Shown here piece by piece: positions 25,625 to 37,530 of a stretch of DNA of 64,000 bases. Within the stretch, counting starts at the first letter, position 1. Every line of letters starts with the position of its first letter. The notes under the pieces were generated by a model. It was not told where the DNA came from, made no database searches, and saw nothing but the letters and a program-made list of their open reading frames with translations. This stretch comes from Hermatobates lingyangjiaoensis. Lineage: Eukaryota; Arthropoda; Insecta; Hemiptera; Hermatobatidae. The stretch is taken from positions 372,001-436,000 of the forward strand of contig JAPFBL010000231.1 in the NCBI GenBank assembly GCA_026182355.1, read 5' to 3'. The translations under genes and the position numbers were made by a program.

Positions 25625-25894
25625 TCAGATGGACGCGCGGTGCGGTGCAGGCTGGTGGAGGGGTACGAGTCTGGGTGGGATGGAGAAGTTTGGCGCCGGC
25701 CTGGGCTTGAGCAGGCGAAGGTTGTGCCAGCTCTTTCTGCGATTCGAGTAGCTCGAGGGCCCGGTGCACGAGCACGAACAGACGCTGACTGAAGAGCCGA
25801 TGGAGCTGACGTCACCGTGAGGTCCTCCGCCGCTCAGCATCGAGCCGTTGGCTGTTATCACGTCTCCCTCGAGCCGCACCGCTCCTTGAGCAGC
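25625..25894 (-). CDS. Task6: TASK-type two-pore K+ channel, terminal coding exon (cytoplasmic tail)
   Basis: 90 codons including the stop (TGA at 25625-25627 on plus). The acceptor gtgttcag precedes base 25894, and the phase (0) matches the donor at 29200. The tail begins AAQGAVRLEGDVITANGS, the (A/V)V(K/R)LEGDVIT(S/A)NGS block that follows M4 in insect Task6-like channels, then a serine-rich stretch with CSCSC. A basic segment NRRKSWHNLRLLKP and a Pro/Arg-rich end finish it. The last four residues are RASI, of the form R-x-S-hydrophobic-COOH. The tail (89 residues) is shorter than I recall for Drosophila Task6. The exon is GC-rich, with overlapping open frames on both strands that are shadows. 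Task6 versus Task7 orthology is not settled. Confidence 0.9.
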   Translation of the reverse strand, partial: AAQGAVRLEGDVITANGSMLSGGGPHGDVSSIGSSVSVCSCSCTGPSSYSNRRKSWHNLRLLKPRPAPNFSIPPRLVPLHQPAPHRASI

Positions 25895-26430
25895 CTGAAC
25901 ACAACCAAAACATACTCAGAGCCAAAGTAAAAATAATCAAACAATCATCTCCTAAATCATGGGAAAACAGTTGTGTCTATTGTGTCAAATGTTTTTCCTC
26001 ATTACAATATTTTAGACTAGGTTGAGTGGAAATTCATGAGAAGCTAACGGGAGTCACCCATACACAAAGGTAGTTACTAAGTGATACTCGGAGGGAGTAT
26101 GCGTAGGTGCAGTGGCTTTCCGAGAATGCTTCAGTTAATAAATGTTCAATCAATAAATGTTCAGTTAATAAATGTTCCACACACTACAGCGTTAATTTTA
26201 ATACTGACAACACTGACGCACTTTTACCATACATCTAAACATTTTTAATCAAGAACTCAATTTGAATTTTTACATTTTATTTCAATTCACAAATACCAAT
26301 TTCTCATTACAAGAAGCACTACCTGAAATTATTTCGTTTGCTTTGAAGTTTTTATTGAATTCTAAGATTATTAGCTTTTACTAGCAAAAAAAGAAATAGG
26401 AAATATAGAAGAGGATGTCATTTTACAGCC

Positions 26431-26606
26431 GTTTTAGTAATATATAAATTAGTAAATATGTCCTAAGAAACGAGGTACCTAACACAACCAGTAACTGAAA
26501 TGCTCTATGAATTAATTTTTCAAGGGTAAGGTTCCATAAATAAATCAGATATCAATAGTTTAAAGTGAAATAACTTTTGCTTTTCGTAAAGGGCATTTTT
26601 TCAAGA
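26431..26606. repeat. Direct repeat copy 2 flanking the terminal channel exon
   Basis: Same-orientation counterpart of 25241-25420, about 1.19 kb away, sharing gaggtacct, atttttcaagggtaaggt, tcagatatcaatagtttaaa and cttttcgtaaaggg. Confidence 0.85.
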
Positions 26607-27432
26607 CAATACAGACATGTTGAGTCTACTGCTTTCTATTAGACACATGTGTATATAGCATAGGTATACAGTTTTTGTGATTTATTTATGCAGGTAAATA
26701 AATTTGGAGCAAAAATTTTTCCACCTAAAAAGAATTGAAAATTTGGATGTATTTATTTAAGAAGTATTTGTGATTCATTAACAGCTATTATGTTACATTT
26801 CTTGCGCAAATAAACGAATCAATTATTTAACTCGCAGTATTCTTCCTCAGAAATTAGACGAACTTCCTTGGAGAACTTCATGGATGAATTTACTTCCTTT
26901 GACGAACAAGATTGGAGAATATCTTGCTTTTTCGGGAGAGCTTAAGAGTTTCTGAGAAAAGCCTTGTATATTTATCAAATTATCATTTAAGTTATTTCTT
27001 ACTTCATCACGGAGCTGCTTACTGACATAGTAGGAAAGTAACTCTTAAATAATTATAAAACTTTTTATTATGAACTAATTTGGACCAATATAGTTATAGA
27101 CAACATCAAGATTTTGTTTAAAACTTTGTTTAAACTAATGTCCTTTTGATCAGCTATTGTCATTTTACTTTTAATGATTGTTAAATAAATAAATCTATTT
27201 AAAATTTATGAATATATCACAAATTCATTGTGATATATTATTATTCATAATATTATTTTGAAAAAAAAAAGTTAGTCAACAAGCTCATTTTATATTACTA
27301 AGAAAACGTAAGACAATTTTTTCATTAGCAACAACAAATGATAAGAATACAGAAAAATAAAACAAACTAAACTTGATTACTTTAATGTCCGTGAAATCAA
27401 GTGAGGCTGAGGCTAAAATGGACGCTCATCTG

Positions 27433-27482
27433 CCCCATACTACGAGTATGGCCCCATACTACGAGTATGGCCCCATACTCGT
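27433..27482. repeat. Tandem repeat of a 19-bp palindromic unit (2.6 copies)
   Basis: ccccatactacgagtatgg occurs at 27433 and 27452, with a truncated third copy at 27471. Each unit contains the inverted repeat CCATACT-ACG-AGTATGG. Confidence 0.85.
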
Positions 27483-29199
27483 AAATCATCTGTTGGTTTG
27501 AAAAATTTTATATCAACGCCATAGGTCTCTTACAACCATATAGGGGAAATAGATGTTGCTCCACGATGCTGGATAGTTTCACTGGATGACCAAAAGTAAC
27601 GCCAGTGGTAGAGTTCAGCAGAGTATGTAAAGGTATGTTATAATTCATTGGTTATGTCCTTTGGTATACCATTGAAAGTTTCTACATATCAGGGTTCTCA
27701 ATTTGAGATAATTCATTTACTAAGCTAACATTAATCTTATGTATTTAATGAATCAGCACTGCGCAAGTATATGGGAACGTCTTACGGTTACGCAGAACCC
27801 TAAAAGCTGCAGTGACAGCTCATTGTGACGTCCATAAATGAGTTGAAATTTTAAAGACAGTGTTAATGAAGTTACGTTCTGTTTAACAAATATTTTTTTT
27901 TATATATTCATATATAACTAAAAAAATATTTTCAGTTAGAAACGCTACAGTTTATGAACCCACATTGACATACTACCAGGAGATTTTATAGTACCATATA
28001 CAACACTAGCAAACTTTGTGGAAATTGATTAGAAAATCAAAAGCAGTGGTGATCAGTGTAAGTCTATTGATCTGTGCTTGAGGTGACACATTTGTATATG
28101 ATGTAAATTTCCATTGTGACCAGTTCATTTTGTTTTATCAACTAAAATAAGAACCTCTCTTGCTCTATATCACAGCTTAAAATATCAGTAATGGTGACCA
28201 AAAATTCTTAATTATCTTTTCCAAAAAAACATTAATTTACACATCAAATCATAATTTATCTACTCTATATTTCATATATTAAAATGTCAGACAAACATAA
28301 AAACTTAGAAGTATTTTTCCTACATTGGACTGTAATTTTGTTATACTTACTTAGTTATATGAGGCCGTAATTTTTTTATTTTTACAAAAACTTGATTAAA
28401 TTCTAATATTGATAATTCTGAGCTTTACTGTGATGGTTATACCTTCTGCAGGAATGACAGAAATATTAGAACTAGCATTTTTAGTTTTAACTAGACTAAA
28501 AAATAATCAGTTAATAAATCACGGTTATTCTATTTTAGGAACTTGTGCTGTAAAAAATACTTTCTCTCTTTGCGATTTTTCACTAATTATAAGAATATTG
28601 AACAAGTTTATATATTTGTTGATACTGCAATCCACTTCTTAATCAAAAACCTGATGTCTCCCAACAAATTTTTGGTGAAGTTGAAAATATTTCCCTAAAA
28701 CATTATAGGTTTCATCAATTAGTTTATCTTAATTTTGGATTGTCCTACAAATAGTCAGGACGATAGCCCACCATTAGGTGTTTCATTATCACCTACATTA
28801 TTTCTTGATTCTTTCGTGGTCTTTACAATATGTTTGAAAAGTTGTTATAAATTGTTCTCTGTATTTAATGGTTCCTCTTCTTTATATTAAACAAAAAATG
28901 CTCTCAAGTTTGATATATTCATCCTGAGATTTGGTTACACATCTGTTATTCTATTTTCAAGATGGGAAATAAATCATGAATCACAAACTATGTACCAATA
29001 TCGATCCAACCCGCATTCTATAAAATATTCGATTGCATAATTAGCAGTCAATTTACCTGTTATGTCAACATGTCAATTTATATTTCACATGTTGATTTAT
29101 GTAAAACAATAAGCAAATAGGTAAATTAAAGAACAATTATTTTAAGTTTTATGAATTAAGAAGATCTATTAATGTATCTGAAGAAGGAGAAAGATGTAC

Positions 29200-29705
29200 C
29201 TGGAGTGCTTCAGCTTCATCGCGTCTTTCATCTTCAGTGTTCATGGTGACAAACCTGAGGACGAGCAGATTGAGGGAGGCTGCGACGATAGCCAGTCCGA
29301 AGAGAATGAATATGAGGGAGAAGGCGACGTACTCGGGCTTCTTGTCGAGGGCGTCGTCTTTCTGGAGAGCTACCATGTCTCCGAACCCTATTGTAGTCAG
29401 GGTTATAAAGCAGTAGTAGACAGAGTCGAAGTAAGTCCAGCCTTCGTAGCGAGAGAAGGCTGCAGCTCCTCCTGCTATCGTCAGTGTGCTTAGCGTAGTT
29501 ACCACAATGATGAGGTTGATTTCGGAAGCCTCTACATTGCGACACCCAAGAAGCCTCTTTACTTGGCGAATCACTACTGACGATAGCTTGTTTACTCTTT
29601 CGCCGATACTTTGGAACATTACTAGTCCCAAAGGTATGCCAACTATGGCGTAGCACATGGTGAACAGTTTACCTCCTACAGTGTTGGGGGTAGAGTGGCC
29701 ATAAC
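29200..29705 (-). CDS. Task6: TASK-type two-pore K+ channel, central exon (pore 1 to M4)
   Basis: 506 bp, entering in phase 1 (G|GT TAT GGC) after acceptor tttag and leaving in phase 0 at CAG|GTACAT. In order: the K+ filter GYGHSTP of pore loop 1; M2 (YAIVGIPLGLVMFQSIGERV); a basic M2-M3 loop; M3 (INLIIVVTTLSTLTIAGGAA); pore loop 2 with TTIGFGD; and M4 (IFILFGLAIVAASLNLLVL) running into VLRFVTMNTEDERRDEAEA. The histidine after GYG is the external pH sensor position of TASK channels. VLRFVT matches the VLRF(M/L)T segment of TASK-1/TASK-3 (X-gate and volatile-anaesthetic response region). The product is a plasma-membrane background K+ channel, a dimer with two pore loops per subunit, that sets resting potential. 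This exon alone proves the family. Confidence 0.98.
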
Positions 29706-31817
29706 CTAAACAATTTAAAAGTAAAATGTAAATCTTATAAATAGAAAACATTTATTATCGATTAAAATATTGAACTTTTATTATGAATTATACAATTTAA
29801 TAAATCAGGGACATTATAATATTAAGGAATAATGCATTATAATTTGACATATAATACACAAGTGTGTTAAATTATTGCTTATTCATGAGAATTGTTATAT
29901 AACAATCTATATAACAACACTAATTTTGAGAGTAAATTTGTTAGATTAACGCTTAAAGACTTTAAAAATGATAGACAGTAACTTGAGACAGCAAAATAAT
30001 TACAAACATTATAAATAGGAATTGAAAGAGGATGAGAAATGAAAGTGAGACGAAGAGTGTGAGAGAGTTTTGGTATTCGACATTGTGACAACGTTTTATA
30101 CGAAGTTATTTCAGGTACAAATAACTTTTGAAACTATTCCAATGCTTTTGTTTACTTAGTTGTAACCCGTAATCATCTACCCAGCTAAATTAATTAGTGT
30201 TTAATTACTTCAAATCTAATTGAAGTGTAATCTGAGTTGGTTGAACTAATAGTATGCAATAAGTGAAATTAATTATTAATTATAAAGAGAATGGTTAAAT
30301 AGCGTAAATCAACACTTAACAAATATTTGTTACACTTTATGTACTGCTCTAAATGTAGTTAACACCAATTGATAACATTTTATACAATAAATTATTCACT
30401 AACTGTATACAACATTGCATTTAGATCATCCAGATTTTCCTTTAGGATATGTTTCATTAAAGTAAACCGCAACCTCGGCAATCACGATCTTCTGACTAAC
30501 AGATTCGATGTTACGACTCAGTTTTCTTCTGTCGGGGGATTAACAGAAATAGGAGTTGGCCAAGTGACACATCTGGTAAGGATAAAAGGAGCTTATACTA
30601 CAGATATATAAGATACAAAAGGATCGAAATCAAGGATAGAAATACAGTAGACGTTTTCAAGTTAAATAGAAATCTAAGAAGGGATATCTCAATAGAACAG
30701 AAGAGACCAAAAAAATATTACAACAGAAAAGTTAATAATGATATAAAACAATAAAAGGATATACTATAATAAAAGAGGAATATGAGTTATTACACAACTA
30801 TTTTATTCCTTTCCTTGATCTCTTATAATTTCTTGATTCTTTCCTTCATTCCTTACGTATGATCTAACAGATGTGTATTATAAGCCATAGAAGGAATTGG
30901 TTTATCACTTTGAATCACCAGTCAGAAGATTGCAAATGCCGAGAATGGGGTTCACTTTAATGAAACATATATCTATTATATATTTAAAGCCTTTGAGACG
31001 TGATAATAACTTTTTTTTCAATTATTCAATATGTTTGAAAAGTTTCTATTAAAAATCGTTCAAGTAGTAAGGACAAATTTAATATCTTATGGCAAAATTA
31101 CGACCCAGTGTGACAAGTAGTTCTAGAGAATTTGATTCACCAATAGTCTAAATTGAAGAAGGAACTTCAATTCAGCTTTTTAAATTGTGTTTTAATTCTG
31201 ATTCTTGTTAGCAAAAGTCAATAATGACCAATATAACAAATACCAGTGTTGACCTTTATACGCACCAAGCCATATTTCAGGCCATATCGTTTTAATATAA
31301 CAAATACCACAGTTTTAAGCAGGTGACCAACTGTCTAGTTTTTAGTGAAGCCTACTCTTGGGGGAGAATGCAGGCAGTGATTTAGAGCGTCTTCAGGAAG
31401 TTACAACGCTATTGCCTCAAACACTTAAGACTTCGAGCCGACAAAAGCCGACTCATCTCTTGAGCCAAGTCAACAGACAGTCAACTCAACAGAAAAAAAA
31501 GAGAACTTGTTAAGCAATGTCTTCAAACTTACTTTTACCATTACAATTGTCTCAAATAAAAAATAAATAGTTGTAATAAGTTGTAAAAATGTTCTTAAAT
31601 CAGTGAATGATAAAGCCTAAGGTACCTGGAATTAGATGAAGTAAATAATCATTCCGTGTATGTTTGTAAATACTATTTTAAATCTAACCATAATTTGCAG
31701 AAATTATTGCAAAAACTTACACCTTAATAAGTTTCTCTGTCTTTCAGAATAATGTTTTCGTTATTGCATGTAAAATAGATACCTTAAGCCTTAGTAACAG
31801 TGACCCCTTAGGTTATT

Positions 31818-31834
31818 CCCCCCCCCCCCCCCCC
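31818..31834. repeat. Poly-C tract (17 C)
   Basis: Uninterrupted cytosines just left of the 31890 inverted-repeat arm. Its length in the assembly is unreliable. Confidence 0.9.
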
Positions 31835-32909
31835 ACCAGCTTTGAACAATCAACCATAATCCTTAATTGATTCTACTTGCGTTTATAAAAAAATCTGGAG
31901 TGGCCTACACTCAACTTTACTATAAGTAAACATAATATCATACTTCTTGGGTATATGATACACACTGTTCTATTTAAGTATCATATAAATATCTAAGTGG
32001 GAGATGTTATTAGCCTTTCATTCCTATAGGTAGTACAGATAATGATTGATCCAATTATCAATATATATGCTTATATTTGTATATCACACCACTGATACAT
32101 ATAATATGATTAGTATAACTACAATAGCAATATCATTTTTTGAATAACGAAAAAGTAGATTCGTGATACTAAATAATCTCTTACAGTAGTAGAACATGGC
32201 TTTTGTTCCAATAGCCAGTGGATCTCTTACATAGTTTACCTGAACATTGAAGTAAAGTATGTTTACCTTATATAGTTTATTCTACATTGAATATTTAAGA
32301 AAAATTTTTTATTTAAAACTTGAAAAATGTCAGAAAGATCTAAGGAAAAATTTCGTTTTAAGATAATTTTTAATTTAAGATGTAGGATAATTACATTTAT
32401 TATTCTTCAAAGAACGTTTTCAATTTTGAATTACGAGTATGTTTTATATTTGGGATTTTATAGAATTATTATGCTTGGAATTTTATGGCTTCCTAGTATT
32501 TAACAAAAATACACTTTTCTTTCCCTTTGTCAAAAATCATATATACATTCACTATGAGCAAGTGTTATATTTTTCGTGCGTGCTGTACTCTGTTATAAGG
32601 TTACTGTGAATGTACATTGAGAAAAAATATATTAGTAATCATCCAGTTTTACATACCCAAATCAAAGTCAAAACCGGCATTTTAGTATAATTTAAAACTT
32701 TTATAGCTGGAAGATTGATATATAGAATCTATTTCCGTTATAGAATAAAGATAATCAGTTTTTTCTAGGAAAGATCTTGATCCCATTTTTGGAATCTTAT
32801 TGTTGTTTAAACGAAGTTTTTTTTATTGCACCTATTTACTTTTAATTCTTGGCGCTACTCCCTGCGTCAAAGGGACTTTTTACACTACACTTCCAAAACG
32901 TAAGCTTGA

Positions 32910-33262
32910 ATTCAAAAAAAGCAACTCCTGTCAGTATGAGAAGTATGTAAAATCCTGATCCACTGCACTTATATAATGAAACAAAATTAATAACTGAGGA
33001 GCTTTACGATAAAGTCATTGATTGTAAAATTCTTTCATCACAGTTTCAAGCGAAAATAGTTTTAATTCCAGGATTGAAATTTGTTTTATCTGAAGAGGGC
33101 AACATTTCTTTTTCAAGGATTCAATTTCTAATTCAGTTAGCATTTGTCATGACTATTCATAAGTCTCAAGGAGAGACTCTACAGAAAGTTTTTGTTCATC
33201 TAGGTAAAGCAGTATTTCAACAAGGCCAATTTCATGTTGCTCTCAGCAAAAGTCATTTATAG
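32910..33262 (+). pseudogene. Helitron-type Pif1 helicase C-terminal fragment
   Basis: The plus strand reads KKATPVSMRSM, a stop codon, then NPDPLHLYNETKLI. An open run to TAG at 33260-33262 follows, containing FLIQLAFVMTIHKSQGETL, VFVHLGKAVF and GQFHVALSK. This is the last helicase motif block of Helitron/Pif1 proteins (family pattern NxDPxxxxCNGTRL ... FPxRLAFAMTINKSQGQ(T/S) ... GQLYVALSR). The upstream ATPase motifs and the Rep nuclease are not present nearby. CNGTRL is altered to YNETKL and one in-frame stop is present, so it is a relic rather than an active gene. Confidence 0.88.
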
Positions 33263-35299
33263 TTTATCTGCATTTACTTGGATATGATTTCATTAAAAAG
33301 GAAGGTGATGGATGACCCTACAGGTTACAGGTAGACTAGTAATAATAATAATAATAATACCATTTGACTCTCAAACTAAACCTCACACACACATAGATCA
33401 TCAAAAAACCTTCAAAAATGGACTCAGAGGGAACAAAAACGAGGAAATCTGTTAAAATTCCATCAGTCAATTTATTCATGATTATTGTGCGTTATCAGTG
33501 TATGTATAATTTACTGTAGGTATATTTACTTTGCTTTGAATATGATGCATCAAACGGTGTGTCCTGTTGAATGTCTACAAGTATTTGGATAACAACCACC
33601 CACTTTCACGCACACACCAGGTGTCATAAAAAAAAACTATAAAATTGACTTTGTGGACTTCAAAACATGTAAATCTGTCGAATATTGAATTAGAATTCAT
33701 TCAGGATTGTTATACATACTTATAGGTAAGGAAAAGCATGTTTACAATGGAATAATCATGGATTATTTGGAAAGCTTATATTGCTTTATAGGAAGTTTGA
33801 AGATTAAAAAATATCAGTAGCACTTCAGCAAATCTTGTATTCATAACTCTAAAATATACAATTTTAAGTCTCCCAACATATAGTCAACTAAGTGATGTGA
33901 CAAAACTCTTATGTTAGTTCAAATTAACAAATGAGATACATACATTTTTGGCTCATAGGTAGAACTACACGTTTGTAAGAGTAGGATAGGAAAAAAACCA
34001 CTATTATTAGTATTTGGTATGTTACATTTTGGTCTACAATTATTAAAAACTATACTAATAAAGTAGTTGTTGTGACTAGAGTAAACTCCTACTATTTCAC
34101 AAAAACTTTTTGTGAAAAAATCCCTTAAAATATGTTTATTTTTCAATTCTCAATATATTCGGAGAAATCTTAAATTCAGTTGTTTAGAGAAAATTTAACA
34201 TTACTGACGAGGATTAGGTAGGCTCTGTAAAATGTAATTCTCAAGTTTACAGAGGACTAACATTAGGATTTTAATAAAATTGGATACTTTTGAATATCGA
34301 ATTCAGTTTTTTTTTTGTGTTTTGTTATAACTTCTTCTCTTGGTTTCAAGAACAACAACTACATTTTCATAAATTAAAAAAAAAGGGTTTTAGTGACTTC
34401 AAATGCTTCCTTATTTCATTTTTGAAAGCGGCGATAATTTTTTCATAGTATCTTTTATTGCACGTGCTAAAAATAGTAACGTACTGTTGACACTCCAAGA
34501 TGCTATTAAAATTTAAACTACGTTAGACCATGAAAATACTTTTGAAATATCAATAGCCATACCAAACTAATTATAGAACGTACATAATAGTGGAAGATTT
34601 ATTTAAATCTCATTCAAAGGTAAAGTAAAACGTTAATGGAAATCAGATTATTATAAGTGAACGAAAGCAAAAATAAAATCAATTTTGTTTACTCAGATAT
34701 TAAATATTTTTGTTTAATTTTTTGTAATTTTAAAATCTGAATAAACTAATCTACGTTTACAATATAAAGCCAGTGTTGATATTTTTAAAAATGTTTAAAC
34801 GAGACCATTTAATGATAACATCAAGTCAAGTAATTGGGCCTATTGTTAGACTTCTCAGTCATCTGATGCGACAAACTAGGTGCAACAAGTTGTCTCTTTA
34901 TTTCGAAATAAACAATCTTTTTGGAAACGTGTTTTATTATAGAGTAATATATTACGTCATTTTCATTTTTAGCAAATTCTTTTTTTTTCATAAAACAGAT
35001 TTTGTATTTGTCTTTTCCTACTGTCCATTGAGATAGCATTAAATTCTACTATTTTTTTTTAAAATGACTAAATAATTAAAGAGACATATTCAATTTTTGG
35101 TTAAAACAAAAGTATTACTGAAATTCTTCCATTGATTGTTCTGAATGAAGCATAAATTGACCTCATAACCTCTTAACTTTGTAATCGTTATGTTTACTTT
35201 ACTATAAGTAAAGTACAGTGATCGTGAAAAAAATCCATCTCCAGATTTTGATGGAATTATATGTTTTGAGGTCCCAAAAGTCGTTTTATCAAGTTTTTT

Positions 35300-35302
35300 T
35301 GA

Positions 35303-35350
<48 letters not shown>

Positions 35351-36080
35351 AGTGTGTTAGCATTGCTTGTTACCACGCTACGGTCCATAATCTTTGATGG
35401 ATCAAGTTGATATTTTATACAAAATAGGCCCCATAGTGTAGATGATCCCTAATGTTTGGGTAGAGTTATACATGACGTGAAAGTCATATTTTTTGCCAAA
35501 AACCTGTTTTTAGAAAACATTTTTTTCTCCTAAACTGCTAACTCTAGAGTTTTGAAATTTGGGTATTATCTTTCTGGCTACAAATGGAATAAACGAAAAC
35601 TATATTCAGAATTTTAAAACAAAGGGAAATATTTTTTATTCAATAAAATGTAAAAATTTTGACTTATAATTCAATCTCAAACCTTGTGAGAGCCATACAA
35701 GCCATACTGTTTGACGGATTAAAATGAAACTAAGCCTAAAAATAGAACATTATATGGAGAATGAGTTGAGATTTTTTTTTTCAAAATTACATTCGACAAA
35801 GGGGCGTTAAAGTACAATTTTCATTTTCAGAAAATGCTTTATTGACGCTAAACAGCTCATTAAAAAATCATTAAAATTTGTCCAAAATGGAACACAAAGT
35901 TAGATATTTATAAAAAAAATTCATGAAATTTCAATTACGGTAAAGAGCAAGAAGCTATAAAAACTGTTTGTTTATCCTAAACTAAGGTATCACCTGCTAT
36001 ACTTGTCGAATTTTTTATATTTTTTTACATTGTTTACATTGACTTAGAATTTTTCAGTGAATTCACTGAAATAATATAAT
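35300..36080. repeat. Noncoding repeat headed by a GT microsatellite, copy 1
   Basis: A (TG)n run at 35307-35346 is followed by ~730 bp whose landmarks recur in order at 55718-56400: tctcctaaa(c/t)t(g/a)ctaact, aattcagaatttt, gtttgacggat(t/c)a(a/g)aatgaaa, and acaaaggggcg / acaaagaggggc. No coding capacity is visible. Confidence 0.75.
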
Positions 36081-37209
36081 GTTTAGATGTATAATGAAAG
36101 TGTTTAAATGATTTAACGACTTATATGTGATGTAAGAAGAATAAAATTTGTATATGTAAAAAGTGAAACAACAATACAGCATATGAAACATGAATCCCTG
36201 ATCCTTTTTGTAGTATGGTGGGTTTGTCTAACGAATTGTTCTAATCAATCTATATGTTGCACCATTTTACAAAGGTTAATATCAGATGCTCATTTTTTTT
36301 CGTTTATGAATAACATGAATATTGGGTAATATTGTAGTTTTTGGAATGAACTTTTACGTACTATAGAAGGGTTTCTATATTTTTGTCTAATTTCCAGTTT
36401 TTTACTATTCTAGTCTAATAGTTCATACCATTATTTTTACAAATTTCAAGCTTCCTGCTTTTAAATTTAAAATTATACCGAAAAGTCGGTTTTGAACTTG
36501 ATTTAAGAATGCAAAGATGGCTAATTACCAATATATTTTTTCTCAATATACATTTACGGCAAACTTATAAAAGAGTAGAGCACATGGGAAAAAATAAGAT
36601 TCCCTCAGAGTAAATTGGTGTGTTATGATTTTTGACAAAGGGAAAGAAAAGTGAGTTTTTAAAAACTCTAGCATCCATGAAATTCCCAGTATAATAATTT
36701 GATAAAAGATCAAAAATGTAGAACATTATTCAGAATTAAAAAAAATTATTTTAAAAATAATAAATTATATTATGCTACATCTTAAATTAAAAATTATGTG
36801 AAAACGACATTATTTCATAATGTTATTACTGCATTAGTTATACTAATGATAGTATATCCATTATTTCTGTGACATACAAAATAAAAATACAAAATATCTA
36901 TTGATAAGTGGATCAATCACTATCTGTACTACCTCAGGAATGAAAGACTAATAAACATCTCCCATTTAGATGATTATATTATGCTTAAATGAGACATTCT
37001 ATATTTTATACCCAAGAAGTTTTATATTAAGTTTACTTATAGTAAAGTTGAATGTAGCCACTCCATATTTTTTATAATATTTTATCGTTTTTCTTCTTTA
37101 CATAACTTATCTGTAACTATTTAATCTGTTATTTTTCTTTATAAAATCCCATTCTATTATGTTTTCAATGATAGTTATTTTTGTTTCTTGCTTTATTTTG
37201 TTTTCAAAT

Positions 37210-37530
37210 GGCAGCCAGGTTAGCTCAGTGGTTAACGTGTTCGCTTCTGAACTGCTGGATCCGGGGTTCGATACCCACTCTGGCCCTCGATTTATTCATG
37301 TGGGAGGTAAATAAATCTGAGCACGTCTGCTTCGGGCATGTACGATGTCAGGTAGTCGCTAAAGATTCATATTATAAATCTATTTGAGTTAGGCAGAATA
37401 TAGGGTTCTCAATGTAGAATTAATCTTCATTATTTGGTAACAAAGGGTCCAATGGTTCGGAACTTTGTGTGTTCCCTTGTGGGACAGGTACTGAAACCTC
37501 AAGTGTTGCCTACTACTACTACTACTACTT
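37210..37530 (+). mobile_element. tRNA-derived SINE, copy 1
   Basis: The head contains RNA polymerase III promoter boxes: A box TAGCTCAGTGG (37221-37231) and B box GGTTCGATACC (37265-37275). A unique body with tggccctcgatttattca follows, then a (TAC)n tail ending near 37530. A 9-bp direct repeat ttttcaaat flanks it at 37201-37209 and 37533-37541, as expected for a LINE-mobilised insertion. A second copy lies at about 61730-61990. It is not a functional tRNA gene: the cloverleaf is imperfect and a long body follows. Confidence 0.92.

Larger units (their letters stand above)
25895..29199 (-). other. K+ channel last intron (3.3 kb)
   Basis: Intron between the M2-M4 exon and the tail exon. The donor is GTACATCT (weaker than GTAAGT) and the acceptor gtgttcag. 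It holds direct repeat copy 2 (26431-26606), three tandem copies of a 15-bp unit (26130-26178, ttcagttaataaatg) and a 19-bp palindromic tandem repeat (27433-27482). The rest, including 27500-29150, is AT-rich without a recognisable gene. Confidence 0.8.
31890..37080. mobile_element. ~5.2-kb unit bounded by long inverted arms, nested repeats inside
   Basis: The left arm (about 31890-32840) and right arm (about 36290-37080) are inverted copies over most of their length. Examples are tcaactttactataagtaaa against tttacttatagtaaagttga; gggagatgtt against aacatctccc; ctttccctttgtcaaaaatc against gatttttgacaaagggaaag; and caaaaccg against its reverse complement near 36490. Arms differ by small indels and a ~200-bp insertion near 32130-32340. 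Inside are a Pif1-like helicase remnant (32910-33262) and a GT-microsatellite repeat (about 35300-36080) shared with 55718-56400. Part of the arm end recurs alone at about 42440-42560. It could be one element with long TIRs or two inverted insertions; the superfamily is unknown. Confidence 0.65.

Noticed and set aside
25554..25815. Three other open frames over the terminal channel exon
   Set aside because: The GC-rich exon opens several frames; only the frame continuous with EALQ at 29200 carries the family motif LEGDVIT.
37217..37290. tRNA gene
   Set aside because: A and B boxes are present, but a SINE body, microsatellite tail and target-site duplication follow, and the cloverleaf is not convincing.
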